Counted from the stretch's first letter, positions 52,118 to 62,491 are shown. The stretch is 64,000 bases of DNA from an uncultured Prevotellaceae bacterium (GCA_947167995.1 CAMVKS010000003.1:30609-94608), one strand, 5' to 3'. Program-made: numbers and translations. The notes: generated from the sequence alone by a model not told the origin.

Positions 52118-54493
52118 TTAACTATTACCATAACCATAGCCATAACCATAACGACGATAGCCATAGCCATTTGACTCTTCAGTAGTTCCATTGAGCAACA
52201 ATACCATGTTATTGAAACGTTTCTCGGTATAGTACTTCTCTACTTCGGGTAACATATGGCGATCAAGCAAACCTGAACGTAAGACATAAATAGTTACATC
52301 CGTTAAATTGTTTATAATTGATGCATCGGCTACAATATCAATTGGAGGACAGTCAATAACAATGATATCATAAAGGTCACGCATGCTTTTGAGCATTGAC
52401 GATAACCTCTCGCTAAACAGCAATTCAGTAGGATTCGGTGGAATAGTACCCACAGGCAAAACATCTAAATTATTGTGAATTCGCCCATTGACAATTACAT
52501 CATCTATTTTCTCATACTGTCCATTAAGATAGTCAGAAATACCTCGTTGAGGTGAATCAACAAAGGTAGACATAGATGCTTTACGGAGGTCCAAATCAAT
52601 GAGAAGAGTTTTCTTCCCTTTTATTGCAAAGCTTGTTGCCAAGTTGGTAGAAATAAAGGTTTTACCTGAACCAACATTCGAAGAAGTAAGCATAACCACT
52701 TTTTGGTCCTTGCCAAGAACAAATTCAAGATTTGTTCTAACAACACGGAATGCTTCATTAATATTGTTACCATTCTTTTCTTGAACTACAATTTCACGAA
52801 CTTCCTTACGGCGATTGAACAAGGCCAACAGACCTTTGCGTTTACGATAAGACAATGGAATTTCGCCAATAAATGGCATGCTTAGATCTTCTATGTCTTT
52901 GCGACCATATACCTTTGTGTTCAAATTATTAACAACGAACAATATAATCATAGGTATCAACAAACCTAAAACTATTGCTACAATAAGAACATTAATTTTA
53001 ACTGGCGATGTTGGGAATCTTGAACCGGAAGGGGGATTAAGCAACTTAGAATTGTAGGCTGTATAGGCTTTAGACAATTGATTCTCTTCGCGTTTTTGCA
53101 GCAAAAAAAGATATAGCTGTTCCTTTACCTTTTGTTGACGCTCCACACTAAGTAGGTCTTTCTCTAAACCGGGACTTGCCGCGATTTTATCGCTTGTTAT
53201 AGACTTCGAAGACTCTAATGCACGCTTACGGTCATTTAAAGTCGCAACAACAGTATTAAGTGAAGTTATTATCGCTGAACGAGTAGCATTAATTTGCTCA
53301 TCAAGAGATTGTACAAGAGGGTTGTTTATACCACTATTTTCTAAAAGGCTATTTCGTTGTAAAACCTTTTCATTATAATCTTTGATTTGACTGGCGACTG
53401 CATTATTATCAATTCCCGAATTTGCAGGCAAGACTTCAAATTTCTTTCCTGCCAACTGAGATTTAATCAGATTTGCCATGTAAATCTGGTTGTCAAGATC
53501 CAACAACTGTGAACTCGTGTTTTCAACCTTGGAGAGATTAATTTGTGTAGCAACACCTAAATCTGGTGCAGCATTACTTTGTTTTTGCTGAGCTATATTA
53601 GCGTCTACACTTCCTAGTTGGCTTTCTATAGTTTTTAACTCGTCATCAATGAAGGAACTAGTACTAATGGCCTGTTTATTAATGTCCTCAATCCAACGAT
53701 TGTTATATACTTCAAAGAGTTTATTTAATAAATCTGTTGCACGTTCAGAAGACACATCGCTAATTGATATATCAACAACAGACGCACGTTCTTGACTGAG
53801 GTCAACATTCAACATATTTGAATATTTGTCAGCAATATCTGATATTCGATTTTTCTTCACTCGAATGGGAGTGTCAAATTTGCCTACATAATTTTTCGTA
53901 GGAGTGACCAAAATTTGACCGATAGGCGTTTTTGCTACCTTCCCAAGCATTCCCTTGACAATCTTTTGGGAAGGAGATTTCATGTTAGAATCTAAAAAAT
54001 CGGTCATCTCTATTGAATTGTTTTTCTTAATAGTAAGAGTGAATGCTGCCCATTCATCAGGGTCAATATCTGGTAGTGTAACAACCATCGGCAGGTTACT
54101 TCCGTACAATGTGATATCATGAAATCTACCATCAGTCTTGTAGTCAATATCGAGATGTAAGTCTTTAACCACATCCTCCATATAAGAAGGAGACTTAAGT
54201 GTAATCATCTCATTAAATAAATTAGTCTTGCCACCTACAATTCCCATGTCAGAAAATTGACTGAATTCACTGGACAATGAACGGCTTTTGTCATCGTCCT
54301 TGATTAAAATCGACATCTTACGTGTGTAAGAAGGTGTTGTAAACATCAAGTAAAGCACAGCCAAGCCAAGTGCGATAACAAGAGAAATTGCAAACCAGTA
54401 CCAACGCGATAAGCAAAGATAAAGCCACTCTTGAATTTTCTCGAAATCCTCGTTTTTGGTGGTTGGATATTGTTTAGGGGTTTCTTCCGCCAT
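52118..54493 (-). CDS. wzc: Polysaccharide co-polymerase / tyrosine autokinase (Wzc type)
   Basis: Inner-membrane protein of 791 residues: an N-terminal Wzz domain with a membrane helix near residue 35-55 and a second near 510-530, a long periplasmic coiled coil between, and a C-terminal BY-kinase. The kinase has Walker A TSSNVGSGKTFISTNLA, Walker A' LLIDLDLRKA and Walker B IIVIDCPP. The tail is a dense Tyr cluster (NGYGYRRYGYGYGYGNS), the autophosphorylation site that controls chain length and export. It starts 8 nt after wza. Confidence 0.94.
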   Translation of the reverse strand: MAEETPKQYPTTKNEDFEKIQEWLYLCLSRWYWFAISLVIALGLAVLYLMFTTPSYTRKMSILIKDDDKSRSLSSEFSQFSDMGIVGGKTNLFNEMITLKSPSYMEDVVKDLHLDIDYKTDGRFHDITLYGSNLPMVVTLPDIDPDEWAAFTLTIKKNNSIEMTDFLDSNMKSPSQKIVKGMLGKVAKTPIGQILVTPTKNYVGKFDTPIRVKKNRISDIADKYSNMLNVDLSQERASVVDISISDVSSERATDLLNKLFEVYNNRWIEDINKQAISTSSFIDDELKTIESQLGSVDANIAQQKQSNAAPDLGVATQINLSKVENTSSQLLDLDNQIYMANLIKSQLAGKKFEVLPANSGIDNNAVASQIKDYNEKVLQRNSLLENSGINNPLVQSLDEQINATRSAIITSLNTVVATLNDRKRALESSKSITSDKIAASPGLEKDLLSVERQQKVKEQLYLFLLQKREENQLSKAYTAYNSKLLNPPSGSRFPTSPVKINVLIVAIVLGLLIPMIILFVVNNLNTKVYGRKDIEDLSMPFIGEIPLSYRKRKGLLALFNRRKEVREIVVQEKNGNNINEAFRVVRTNLEFVLGKDQKVVMLTSSNVGSGKTFISTNLATSFAIKGKKTLLIDLDLRKASMSTFVDSPQRGISDYLNGQYEKIDDVIVNGRIHNNLDVLPVGTIPPNPTELLFSERLSSMLKSMRDLYDIIVIDCPPIDIVADASIINNLTDVTIYVLRSGLLDRHMLPEVEKYYTEKRFNNMVLLLNGTTEESNGYGYRRYGYGYGYGNS

Positions 54494-54501
54494 TTTATTA
54501 A

Positions 54502-55299
54502 TTATTTAAAGATAAGAACCGATACAGATGTTAGCAAAGACGCAAGCGAAATCCACAATGTGGGTTGTAAAAACGCATTGCCAGCAGCAGTTGACTCGCG
54601 AGCTTTCTTCTCATTGGGTTCAACATAGATCATATCGCCTTGTTTCAAATAATAAACTGGCGAATTATATATACTCTGAATATTAGTGAGGTCCACACGA
54701 TAAGCCATCTGTTTGCCACCATCCTCACGCATGACAAGGACATTATCACGCTTTCCATTAATAGTAAGGTCGCCTGCGCGGCTAAGAGCGTCAATCAATG
54801 TAGTCTTATCATGGTCCATCAAGAATCGACCTGGAGAATTAACCTCACCCATTACCGAGAAGTACAGGTCGAGAAAATCTACAGTCACAACAGGATCATT
54901 AAGTAATTGTCTACTAATCAACTCATTTTTTATGTAGGCAGCAACTTCACTACGAGTCTTGCCTTTTAGATTGATTTTGCCTAAAACGGGGAAATCAATA
55001 TCTCCATTTTCATCAAGAGTGTAACTTGCAACTTGACTAGTAGACAAGTTAGCATCGGATTGTGATGTTTTATATCTTCCAACAATCTGAAGATTGAAGA
55101 GGTAGGCCAATCCAGGATCTTTACTCCCAACGAGAATTGAAAGTTTGTCGCCTGGTTGTATTGTAACCAATTTTACGTCCATTAGTTGCTGTGTTTGTCC
55201 TGATTGTACATCTTGAAAATAACCTAACTTAGGGGTATTGCAAGATGAAAAAACAAAAAACAATAGCAACAGTAAATAAAAATAATTTTTTGTCTTCAT
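54502..55299 (-). CDS. wza: Polysaccharide export lipoprotein (Wza type)
   Basis: The track start at 55326 is a TTG; the ATG at 55299 (MKTKNYFYLLLLLFFVFSSC) gives a normal lipoprotein signal with the lipidated Cys near residue 20 and 265 residues in total. It contains the Poly_export domain (VTIQPGDKLSILV) and SLBB-type repeats (FSVMGEVNSPGRF), and a C-terminal hydrophobic helix (LWISLASLLTSVSVLIFK), the Wza barrel helix. First gene of the capsule operon. Confidence 0.92.
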   Translation of the reverse strand: MKTKNYFYLLLLLFFVFSSCNTPKLGYFQDVQSGQTQQLMDVKLVTIQPGDKLSILVGSKDPGLAYLFNLQIVGRYKTSQSDANLSTSQVASYTLDENGDIDFPVLGKINLKGKTRSEVAAYIKNELISRQLLNDPVVTVDFLDLYFSVMGEVNSPGRFLMDHDKTTLIDALSRAGDLTINGKRDNVLVMREDGGKQMAYRVDLTNIQSIYNSPVYYLKQGDMIYVEPNEKKARESTAAGNAFLQPTLWISLASLLTSVSVLIFK

Positions 55300-55652
55300 A
55301 CTTATAATTGTTTTTTTATTTATCAAAAAAGAATTTTATTTATTTTGATTCGTTCAAATATCGTATAGTAATTATTAAAAATAATAATCTACAAAAACGA
55401 AAGGATATAATTAAAGTATAATAATTTAGGACGTCAAATGACATGTATAAAACTGTCATTCAGCGAATTAATTGTATTTGTCACATTTTTGCTTTCAGTG
55501 CTAACATCAATTTAGACTGACATATGCACATTTTTAAGCCCACAAAAATACAAACAAATATGAGAATATGCAATTTTTCAAACAAAATGTTTTCAACAAA
55601 AAAAAACGTTAAAACGCAAACTTTCGATTGGTTTCAACGATTCTTTTCTTTG
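55300..55652. other. Long AT-rich region between the capsule operon and tRNA-Pro
   Basis: No credible ORF is present; the track ORF 55524-55751 runs into the tRNA. I see one dyad, AATGACA/TGTCATT at 55437-55460, and one weak minus-strand box TATTTTTG at 55543-55550 that would give a leader of roughly 240 nt to wza. No upxY-type antiterminator gene and no invertible-promoter repeats were seen. Confidence 0.4.
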
Positions 55653-55727
55653 TCGGGGTACCAGGATTCGAACCTGGGACCTCCTGCTCCCAAAGCAGGC
55701 GCGCTAACCGGACTGCGCTACACCCCG
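55653..55727 (-). tRNA. tRNA-Pro (anticodon UGG)
   Basis: The minus strand folds as a cloverleaf: acceptor CGGGGTG pairs with TACCCCG (last pair G-U), the D-loop has GGTTAG, the anticodon stem CCTGC/GCAGG encloses TTTGGGA with anticodon TGG, and the T arm is CCAGGTTCGAATCCTGG. Discriminator base A; CCA is not encoded. A TAnnTTTG box (TACCTTTG) sits about 31 nt upstream. Confidence 0.96.
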
Positions 55728-55758
55728 AATAATCATATTTCATCTGATTAAAGCGTTG

Positions 55759-55766
55759 CAAAGGTA
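55759..55766 (-). promoter_or_regulatory. Bacteroidota -7 promoter box for tRNA-Pro
   Basis: Minus strand TACCTTTG (TAnnTTTG), 31 nt upstream of the tRNA 5' end. Confidence 0.6.
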
Positions 55767-55881
55767 CAACTATTTTTCGTAATGGCAAGTTTTTTGTTGA
55801 AAAAAATGCGAAAAAAGCGAGTTTTTTACTTTAATGATGTTTTTTAACCTCAAAATGAATGTTATTTTGAACAATAATTAC

Positions 55882-55889
55882 TAATTTTG
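55882..55889 (+). promoter_or_regulatory. Bacteroidota -7 promoter box for aspS
   Basis: TAATTTTG (TAnnTTTG), about 77 nt upstream of the aspS ATG. Confidence 0.5.
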
Positions 55890-55965
55890 TGAGATTCTTT
55901 TTCGATTAAATATATGATTATATTTATTGCGTAAACAATATTAATTATATACACATATTTATATT

Positions 55966-57741
55966 ATGTACAGAACGAAAACATGTGGAGAGTTGCGTCT
56001 TGCCAATGCAGGTGAGAATGTAACACTGGCAGGATGGGTTCAACGCACACGTAAGATGGGCGGTATGACCTTCGTGGACTTAAGAGACCGTTATGGTTTA
56101 ACTCAACTGGTGTTTAATGAATCTAATGACGCTGAACTGTGTGCGCGCGCCAACAAACTCGGGCGTGAGTATTGCATTCAAGTAGTTGGTTCCGTAAGTG
56201 AGCGACAGAGCAAAAACCCTAATATGCCTACTGGCGATATCGAGATTATCGTTAGCTCGCTAAACATATTGAGTGAAAGTGCTACTCCTCCATTTACGAT
56301 CGAAGACAACACCGATGGTGGCGATGACTTGAGAATGAAGTACCGTTACCTTGACCTTCGTCGCCCCAGTGTTCGTCAGAACCTTGAATTACGTCACCGC
56401 ATGACAATTTTGATTAGAAATTTTCTCGACAGCCGTGATTTTATCGAAGTCGAGACGCCTATTCTTGTTGGTAGCACACCCGAAGGCGCTCGCGACTTTG
56501 TGGTTCCGAGTCGAATGAATCCTGGTCAATTCTATGCTCTACCTCAAAGCCCACAGACATTGAAACAACTTCTCATGGTCAGCGGATTTGACCGATATTT
56601 CCAGATTGCGAAATGTTTCCGAGACGAAGATCTTCGCGCCGACCGTCAGCCCGAGTTTACCCAAATTGACTGCGAGATGAGCTTTGTAGACCAGGAAGAT
56701 GTACTTGAAATATTCGAAGATCTTGCACGCCATCTCTTCAAAGAGGTGCGAGGTGTTGAATTGCCTGAGAAGCTTCAACAAATGACATGGCATGATGCTA
56801 TGAAATATTATGGTAGCGATAAACCAGACTTGCGTTTTGGTATGACTTTTGTTGAACTAATGGATGAACTTAAAGGCACAAGCGACTTCGCTGTATTTAA
56901 CGATGCCGTCTACATTGGTGGCATATGTGCAAAAGGTTGCGCCGACTACAGCCGCAAGCAACTTGACCAGCTCACCAACTTTGTAAAAAGCCAGCAAGTT
57001 GGCGCTAAAGGGTTGGTATATATCAAACTCAACAGCGACGGTTCTATAAAGAGCAGCATAGACAAATTCTTCACCACAGAACAATTGCAGAAGGTTGCCG
57101 ATAAGATGGACGCCAAACCTGGCGACCTCATCCTTATTCTTAGTGGCGACAATGCCAACAAGACTCGAGTGCAACTATGTTCGCTGCGTCTTGAGATGGG
57201 CGAAAGACTTGGACTGCGCGACAAGAACAAGTTTGAATGTCTCTGGATTGTCGACTTCCCGCTGTTTGAGTGGAGTGACGAGGAACAACGCCTTATGGCA
57301 ACCCACCATCCGTTCACTATGCCAAACCCAGACGACATCCCATTGCTTGAGGATCATCCAGAGCGAGTTCGTGCCAAAGCTTACGACTTTGTGTGCAACG
57401 GCATTGAGGTGGGAGGTGGAAGCCTTCGTATCCATGAAGGATCATTACAAGAGAAGATGTTCCGCATCTTAGGGTTCACCCCCGAACGCGCCACAGCTCA
57501 ATTTGGGTTCTTGATCAACGCATTCAAATATGGTGCACCTCCTCATGCAGGTCTCGCATTCGGTCTTGATCGCTTCGTGTCGATTATGGCAGGACTCGAC
57601 AGCATTCGCGACTGCATTGCTTTCCCAAAGAACAACAGCGGGCGCGATGTGATGCTCGATGCACCAAGTGTGCTTGAGCCAGGACAACTTGAGGAACTGT
57701 TCCTCAAAGTTGATGAAGACAGTATCAATGCAACAAAATAA
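55966..57741 (+). CDS. aspS: Aspartyl-tRNA synthetase
   Basis: Class II synthetase of 591 residues, the bacterial length. The N-terminal OB fold starts [26 protein letters not shown]; class II motif 2 [18 protein letters not shown] and the motif 3 [15 protein letters not shown] are intact, with the bacterial insertion (GAD domain) between them. It charges tRNA-Asp. The methyltransferase gene follows after 8 nt. Confidence 0.96.
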   Translation: MYRTKTCGELRLANAGENVTLAGWVQRTRKMGGMTFVDLRDRYGLTQLVFNESNDAELCARANKLGREYCIQVVGSVSERQSKNPNMPTGDIEIIVSSLNILSESATPPFTIEDNTDGGDDLRMKYRYLDLRRPSVRQNLELRHRMTILIRNFLDSRDFIEVETPILVGSTPEGARDFVVPSRMNPGQFYALPQSPQTLKQLLMVSGFDRYFQIAKCFRDEDLRADRQPEFTQIDCEMSFVDQEDVLEIFEDLARHLFKEVRGVELPEKLQQMTWHDAMKYYGSDKPDLRFGMTFVELMDELKGTSDFAVFNDAVYIGGICAKGCADYSRKQLDQLTNFVKSQQVGAKGLVYIKLNSDGSIKSSIDKFFTTEQLQKVADKMDAKPGDLILILSGDNANKTRVQLCSLRLEMGERLGLRDKNKFECLWIVDFPLFEWSDEEQRLMATHHPFTMPNPDDIPLLEDHPERVRAKAYDFVCNGIEVGGGSLRIHEGSLQEKMFRILGFTPERATAQFGFLINAFKYGAPPHAGLAFGLDRFVSIMAGLDSIRDCIAFPKNNSGRDVMLDAPSVLEPGQLEELFLKVDEDSINATK

Positions 57742-57749
57742 AAAGGAAG

Positions 57750-58961
57750 ATGATGATAGCCGGTCATCAAGTAGATGATGCGATGTTCTCTTACATCGCA
57801 CAGAATATTGATGCCGACACTTGTAAACTCTTGTTGAAGGCTGAGCCACAACTCTCCTTCGACAAGAGTTTTGCTATCACACAAATTGATTGCCGTCGCA
57901 AGTCAATCAACAAAATTCCCGACCTGCTTTCACATGTAAGATTTCTTTTCCCCAAGCCGATCAGCGCCGAGCAATGCACTCACCAACTTGTGGCTCAATT
58001 TCACGCATCATTATTTGACCCTGACGACGGAGTTCTTGACATGACTATGGGTCTCGGGGTTGATGATTATTATATTTGTCAACGAGTAAAATCTGTAACG
58101 GCAATAGAGATCGACAATGAGATTGCAGCAGTGGGAAAATACAACTTTTCTTTTCTCTCAACCAATGTCGAAGTTATTAATGGTGACTCTGTTGAATATC
58201 TTGAGAATCTTGATATTAGCAAGAAATTTGACTCCATCTTTATCGACCCGGCTCGGCGTTCCAATACCGGAAAACGACTCTATGGACTTTGCGATTGTCT
58301 TCCCGATGTTATTTCACTTTTGCCGCTCATTAAAAAACATTGCACATCTTTATTTATAAAAGCCTCACCAATGCTTGATGTTGCACAGTCGGTTCGTGAT
58401 TTGGATGGTGGACTTACCGATATATGGGCTGTGAGCGTTAAGAATGAATGTAAAGAATTATTTTTCAAACTGGACTTCAAAAAAGAAACTTCACCAATAA
58501 ATCTTCATGCAATCAACCATAACGGTGAAGATTGGATAGAATTCTCTACCAACTACTCTCCTATTTCCTATCAAGAAAAACATGTGTTGATTACACCTGG
58601 GTCATACTTATATGAACCGAATTCAAGCATCATGAAACTTGGGTGTTACCAGGATGTCGAAAGGGCTTTTAACGCATATCAGATATCTAAAAACTCTCAT
58701 TTGATAGTAAGCGACAAGCTTCTTAGCGATTTTCCAGGTCGGCAATTCTCGGTGGTTGAAGTAATCCCATTCAAAGATAAAGAGATAAAACAGTTGCAGA
58801 AACAAATAAAACAAGCCAATATTGCAACACGCAATTTCCGTCTAAAAGCCGATGTACTAAGAAAACGTTTGGGAATTAATGAAGGTGGTGATATTTATAT
58901 CTTTGCCACGACCCTTTCTACAGGACAACAAGTTCTTATTTTGTGCAAGAAAATCATTTGA
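57750..58961 (+). CDS. SAM-dependent methyltransferase with THUMP-like C-terminal domain (PG_1098 type)
   Basis: Protein of 403 residues. The N-terminal part is family-specific; residues about 75-260 form a Rossmann methyltransferase (VLDMTMGLGVDDYYI SAM motif, AIEIDNE, IFIDPARR catalytic-type motif). The C-terminal part is a THUMP-like domain. The family is common in Bacteroidales and the THUMP-like region suggests an RNA substrate, but no substrate is established. The stop overlaps the tail of the convergent thioesterase gene by 8 nt. Confidence 0.82.
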   Translation: MMIAGHQVDDAMFSYIAQNIDADTCKLLLKAEPQLSFDKSFAITQIDCRRKSINKIPDLLSHVRFLFPKPISAEQCTHQLVAQFHASLFDPDDGVLDMTMGLGVDDYYICQRVKSVTAIEIDNEIAAVGKYNFSFLSTNVEVINGDSVEYLENLDISKKFDSIFIDPARRSNTGKRLYGLCDCLPDVISLLPLIKKHCTSLFIKASPMLDVAQSVRDLDGGLTDIWAVSVKNECKELFFKLDFKKETSPINLHAINHNGEDWIEFSTNYSPISYQEKHVLITPGSYLYEPNSSIMKLGCYQDVERAFNAYQISKNSHLIVSDKLLSDFPGRQFSVVEVIPFKDKEIKQLQKQIKQANIATRNFRLKADVLRKRLGINEGGDIYIFATTLSTGQQVLILCKKII

Positions 58962-59328
58962 CCCTCTCAAGAAACTTCTTACGGTCAACAATGAAACGAC
59001 AGTGACATCCTTCACCAATAAGCACATTGTTGCTGAAAGCTTGCACTTTGAACTCGATTTTCTTGCCTTCGATTTTTGTTACTGCTGCTGTAGCTGAAAT
59101 CTTATCACCTTGTTTCGAAGGGAGCAGATGTGACACTTCTATATATCCTCCTACCGTGGTACAACCATCTTCGAGCAATGGTGCAACAGCCAGCATGGCA
59201 GCATTTTCCATAATCGATACCATTGCGGGTGTTGCAAGCACTTTCATATCTCCTGAGCCCATTGCCGATGCTGTCATTTCTTCACTTACCGTGAACTCGC
59301 TTGTGTGTTTCAATTCTTCAATTATCAT
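58954..59328 (-). CDS. Hotdog-fold thioesterase (FlK-like)
   Basis: The track start at 59361 lies between the promoter box and the better ATG at 59328 (MIIEELKHTSEFTVSEEMTAS), which gives 124 residues. It has the pattern of fluoroacetyl-CoA thioesterase-like proteins: TPAMVSIMENAAM, SHLLPSKQGDKI and GEGCHCRFIVD. It would hydrolyse an acyl-CoA; the substrate is unknown. Confidence 0.82.
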   Translation of the reverse strand: MIIEELKHTSEFTVSEEMTASAMGSGDMKVLATPAMVSIMENAAMLAVAPLLEDGCTTVGGYIEVSHLLPSKQGDKISATAAVTKIEGKKIEFKVQAFSNNVLIGEGCHCRFIVDRKKFLERVK

Positions 59329-59348
59329 AATCTTACTATATTTTGTTG

Positions 59349-59356
59349 CAAAAATA
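59349..59356 (-). promoter_or_regulatory. Bacteroidota -7 promoter box for the thioesterase gene
   Basis: Minus strand TATTTTTG (TAnnTTTG), 21 nt upstream of ATG 59328. Confidence 0.55.
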
Positions 59357-59486
59357 AACATAATATTTCTATTGACACAATAATTATTGTTTGTTCTTTA
59401 GACACTAAAAAATCATAAATTGCTTAAAAGGGTTTAAAAGTGGGTAAATAAATGGCTCAAATTGTGACTAAGTAATTATTTATGAG

Positions 59487-59494
59487 TAATTTTG
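59487..59494 (+). promoter_or_regulatory. Bacteroidota -7 promoter box for korAB
   Basis: TAATTTTG (TAnnTTTG), 57 nt upstream of the korA ATG. Confidence 0.6.
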
Positions 59495-59550
59495 CATTCG
59501 TTTATAAAAAGTTAATATATTGCAAATAATAAAAACAACATTTTTTCGAC

Positions 59551-61398
59551 ATGTTAGGAAAAACTAACGTAAAATTCCGTCAGAGTATTGTAGTTCGCTT
59601 CTCTGGCGACTCAGGCGACGGAATGCAACTGGCAGGAAACATTTTTTCAAGTGTTTCGGCCGAGATGGGTGAGATTATTTCTACTTTCCCCGACTATCCA
59701 GCCGAGGTTCGCGCTCCTCAAGGTTCACTGAGTGGTGTGAGTGGTTTTCAAGTTCACATAGGCCATGGTGTACACACGCCAGGCGACGAGTGCGACGTGC
59801 TTGTAGCCATGAACCCAGCAGCCCTTAAGCAGAACGTGAAGTTCTTGAACAAGAATGGTGTTGCAATTGTCGATATCGATTCATTCAAGGAAATCGACCT
59901 TAAGAAGGCTGAATTTAAGACTAATGAGCCTTACAAAGAAATTGGGTTGAAGACTCAGATTGTTGAAGTGCCCATGACCTCTATGGTGAAAGCCGCTCTT
60001 GAGGATAGCGGTATGGACTTCAAGTCGCAAATGAAGTGTCGCAACATGTTTGCTCTGGGCCTCATCTGCTGGCTTTTCAATATGCCATTGCCGAGCGCCC
60101 GTCGTTTCCTCCAGCACAAGTTTGGCAACAAACCAGCTGTGTATGAAGCCAACTGCAAGGTGCTTGAAGGCGGCCACGATTATGGCCACAACATCCATGC
60201 ATCGGTATCGAAATACCGAATCGAGACCGAAGATATGCGCCCAGGCATCTATGTAGATGTTAACGGCAACAAAGCCACCGCATGGGGGCTCATCCTCGCC
60301 AGTGAGAAGAGCGGCCGCCCATTGTATTTGGGCAGCTACCCTATCACTCCCGCAACCGATATCCTTCATGAGCTCGCCAAGCGCCGCGACCTGGGTGTGA
60401 AAGCATGCCAGATGGAAGACGAGATAGCCGGCATTTGCTCGGCAATCGGTGCTGCCTATGCCGGCAACCTTGCTGTGACAAGCACCAGTGGCCCAGGCCT
60501 CTCGCTCAAGAGTGAGGCAATGGGTCTGGCGGTGATGTCGGAGCTTCCATTGGTAATCATCGACGTTCAGCGTGGTGGCCCATCGACCGGCATGCCCACT
60601 AAGACTGAGCAGACCGACTTAATGCAAGCCCTTTATGGCCGCAGCGGCGAGTGTCCACTTGTTGTGCTTGCAGCAACCTCTCCAACCGACTGCTTCCATA
60701 TGGCATTTGAGGCAGCACGCATCGCTATTGAGCACATGACTCCTGTCATCCTGCTTACCGATGCGTTTATCGCCAATGGTTCCAGTGCATGGCGCGTGCC
60801 CGAAGTTGGCGACTATCCCGAGATTCATCCCAATTTCGTTCCCGAGGACAAGGAGGAAACTTGGCATGCCTATAGCCGCAACGATGAACTCGTGCGCTAC
60901 TGGTCGTTCCCTGGAGTTCCTGGAAAGATGCACCGTGTGGGCGGCTTGGAGCGAGACTACGACACAGGCGTCATCTCCAATAGCCCCGAGAACCACCAGC
61001 GCATGGTCAACACTCGTGCTCAAAAGATTGCCAACGTTGCCAATCACATCCCCGAGCTTGAGGTTAAAAGCGAGAACAAGAATTGCGACACTATCTTGAT
61101 TGGTTGGGGTGGCACCTATGGTCACATCCTCACTGCCTATGAGCACCTGAACAATGCTGGCAAGAAAATCGACTTCGCCCAGTTCCAGTACATCAACCCA
61201 CTCCCCCTGAACACACGTGAAGTACTCACTAAGTACAAGACCGTGATAGTGGCTGAGTTGAACAATGGCCAGTTTGCTACCTACTTGCAGAGCCAGATAC
61301 CTGAGCTCAACATCAAGCGCATCAACAAGACACAAGGTCAACCATTCCTTGTTAACGAGATTGAAGAAGGTGTAATTAACATTATGGAGGGCAAATAA
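59551..61398 (+). CDS. korA: 2-oxoacid:ferredoxin oxidoreductase, fused gamma-alpha subunit (KorA type)
   Basis: Protein of 615 residues with a gamma domain first (residues about 10-190, VRFSGDSGDGMQLAGNIFSSV) and the alpha domain after about 220 (YPITPATDILHELAKR, GPGLSLKSEAMGLAVMSELPLVIIDVQRGGPSTGMPTKTEQ). With korB it oxidatively decarboxylates 2-oxoglutarate or a related 2-oxoacid with CoA, reducing ferredoxin. The fused gamma-alpha form is typical of KorA in Bacteroidota. korB starts 2 nt later. The separate delta (ferredoxin) subunit of some POR/VOR enzymes is absent. Confidence 0.93.
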   Translation: MLGKTNVKFRQSIVVRFSGDSGDGMQLAGNIFSSVSAEMGEIISTFPDYPAEVRAPQGSLSGVSGFQVHIGHGVHTPGDECDVLVAMNPAALKQNVKFLNKNGVAIVDIDSFKEIDLKKAEFKTNEPYKEIGLKTQIVEVPMTSMVKAALEDSGMDFKSQMKCRNMFALGLICWLFNMPLPSARRFLQHKFGNKPAVYEANCKVLEGGHDYGHNIHASVSKYRIETEDMRPGIYVDVNGNKATAWGLILASEKSGRPLYLGSYPITPATDILHELAKRRDLGVKACQMEDEIAGICSAIGAAYAGNLAVTSTSGPGLSLKSEAMGLAVMSELPLVIIDVQRGGPSTGMPTKTEQTDLMQALYGRSGECPLVVLAATSPTDCFHMAFEAARIAIEHMTPVILLTDAFIANGSSAWRVPEVGDYPEIHPNFVPEDKEETWHAYSRNDELVRYWSFPGVPGKMHRVGGLERDYDTGVISNSPENHQRMVNTRAQKIANVANHIPELEVKSENKNCDTILIGWGGTYGHILTAYEHLNNAGKKIDFAQFQYINPLPLNTREVLTKYKTVIVAELNNGQFATYLQSQIPELNIKRINKTQGQPFLVNEIEEGVINIMEGK

Positions 61399-61400
61399 TC

Positions 61401-62414
61401 ATGACAAATAAAACATACGAACCCAAAGACTATAAGAATGATATAGCAGTGCGCTGGTGTCCCGGCTGTGGCGACCACGCCATCCTTAACGTGCTTCACA
61501 AGGCCATGGCCGAACTGGGCATTCCTCCTCACATGATTGCTGTGGTTTCGGGCATTGGATGCAGCTCACGTCTACCCTATTACATGAACACCTATGGCTT
61601 CCACACCATTCATGGTCGTGGCGGAGCCATAGCTACTGGAGTGAAAGTGGCAAATCCACAACTCACAGTATGGCAAATATCGGGCGACGGTGACTGCCTC
61701 GCTATTGGTGGTAACCACTTCATCCATGAGGTGCGTCGCAATGTTGACCTCAACTTGCTGCTGCTCAACAACAAGATTTATGGTCTTACCAAGGGCCAGT
61801 TCAGTCCCACAAGCGACCGTGGCTACATTTCTAAGTCTTCGCCTTATGGCACAACCGAGGATCCTTTCATCCCCGCTGAGCTCGTCTTCGGTGCTCGTGG
61901 CACATTCTTTGCCCGTGGAATCGATGTGGAACTGAAAATTAATCAGGAGATTATGGTTGAGGCGGCTGGTCACAAGGGCTGCTCGGTTGTTGAGATTCTG
62001 CAAAACTGTATGATTTTCAACAATGGCATCCACAACCGCATCACCGATAAGGCCGTGCGTGCCAACCGCACCATCCACCTCGTGCATGGCGAGAAGATGC
62101 TCTTTGGCAAGAACATGGACATGGGTATTGTTCAAGACGGATTTGGACTCAAAGCTGTGCGCCTCGATGACGGCGAGTACACCATTGACGACGTGCTCAT
62201 CCACGACGCTCACTGCCAGGACAACTTCCTGCACCAGCAGCTTGCCATGATGGACGGAACCGACCTACCAGTGGCATTAGGTGTAATCCGCGACGTTGAC
62301 GCTCCAAGCTACGAGACCGACGTCACAGTTCAGATGCGCAAGATCCAAGCCAAGCATCACTACAAGAGCTTGCGTGACATGATTCTCGACGGCGACACCT
62401 GGGAGAGGAAATAA
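61401..62414 (+). CDS. korB: 2-oxoacid:ferredoxin oxidoreductase beta subunit (KorB type)
   Basis: Thiamine-diphosphate-binding subunit of 337 residues. VRWCPGCGDHAILNVL (iron-sulfur/ThDP Cys), SGIGCSSRLPYYMNTYGFH and the ThDP-Mg motif GDGDCLAIGGNHFIHEVRRN followed by NNKIYGLTKGQ are all present. Paired with korA at a spacing of 2 nt. A hairpin follows after the stop. Confidence 0.94.
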   Translation: MTNKTYEPKDYKNDIAVRWCPGCGDHAILNVLHKAMAELGIPPHMIAVVSGIGCSSRLPYYMNTYGFHTIHGRGGAIATGVKVANPQLTVWQISGDGDCLAIGGNHFIHEVRRNVDLNLLLLNNKIYGLTKGQFSPTSDRGYISKSSPYGTTEDPFIPAELVFGARGTFFARGIDVELKINQEIMVEAAGHKGCSVVEILQNCMIFNNGIHNRITDKAVRANRTIHLVHGEKMLFGKNMDMGIVQDGFGLKAVRLDDGEYTIDDVLIHDAHCQDNFLHQQLAMMDGTDLPVALGVIRDVDAPSYETDVTVQMRKIQAKHHYKSLRDMILDGDTWERK

Positions 62415-62447
62415 GCGCTTTGCACTTGTCTCAAGTCTCCATCAAGA

Positions 62448-62491
62448 AACAAGCTGACCGATGCAATGGCATTTTTGCTCGTCAGCTTGTT
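62448..62491 (+). terminator. Hairpin terminator after korB
   Basis: Arms AACAAGCTGAC and GTCAGCTTGTT (11 bp) are followed by CTTTTAAG. The 22-nt loop contains a smaller inverted repeat (GCAATGGC region). It also faces the end of the convergent AraC gene. Confidence 0.7.

Noticed and set aside
55300-55652. Invertible capsule promoter (phase variation)
   Set aside because: No pair of long inverted repeats flanks a promoter here, and no recombinase gene is in the window; only a 7-bp dyad is present.
55524-55751. 75-residue plus ORF
   Set aside because: It runs through the antisense of tRNA-Pro and lacks a protein-like pattern.
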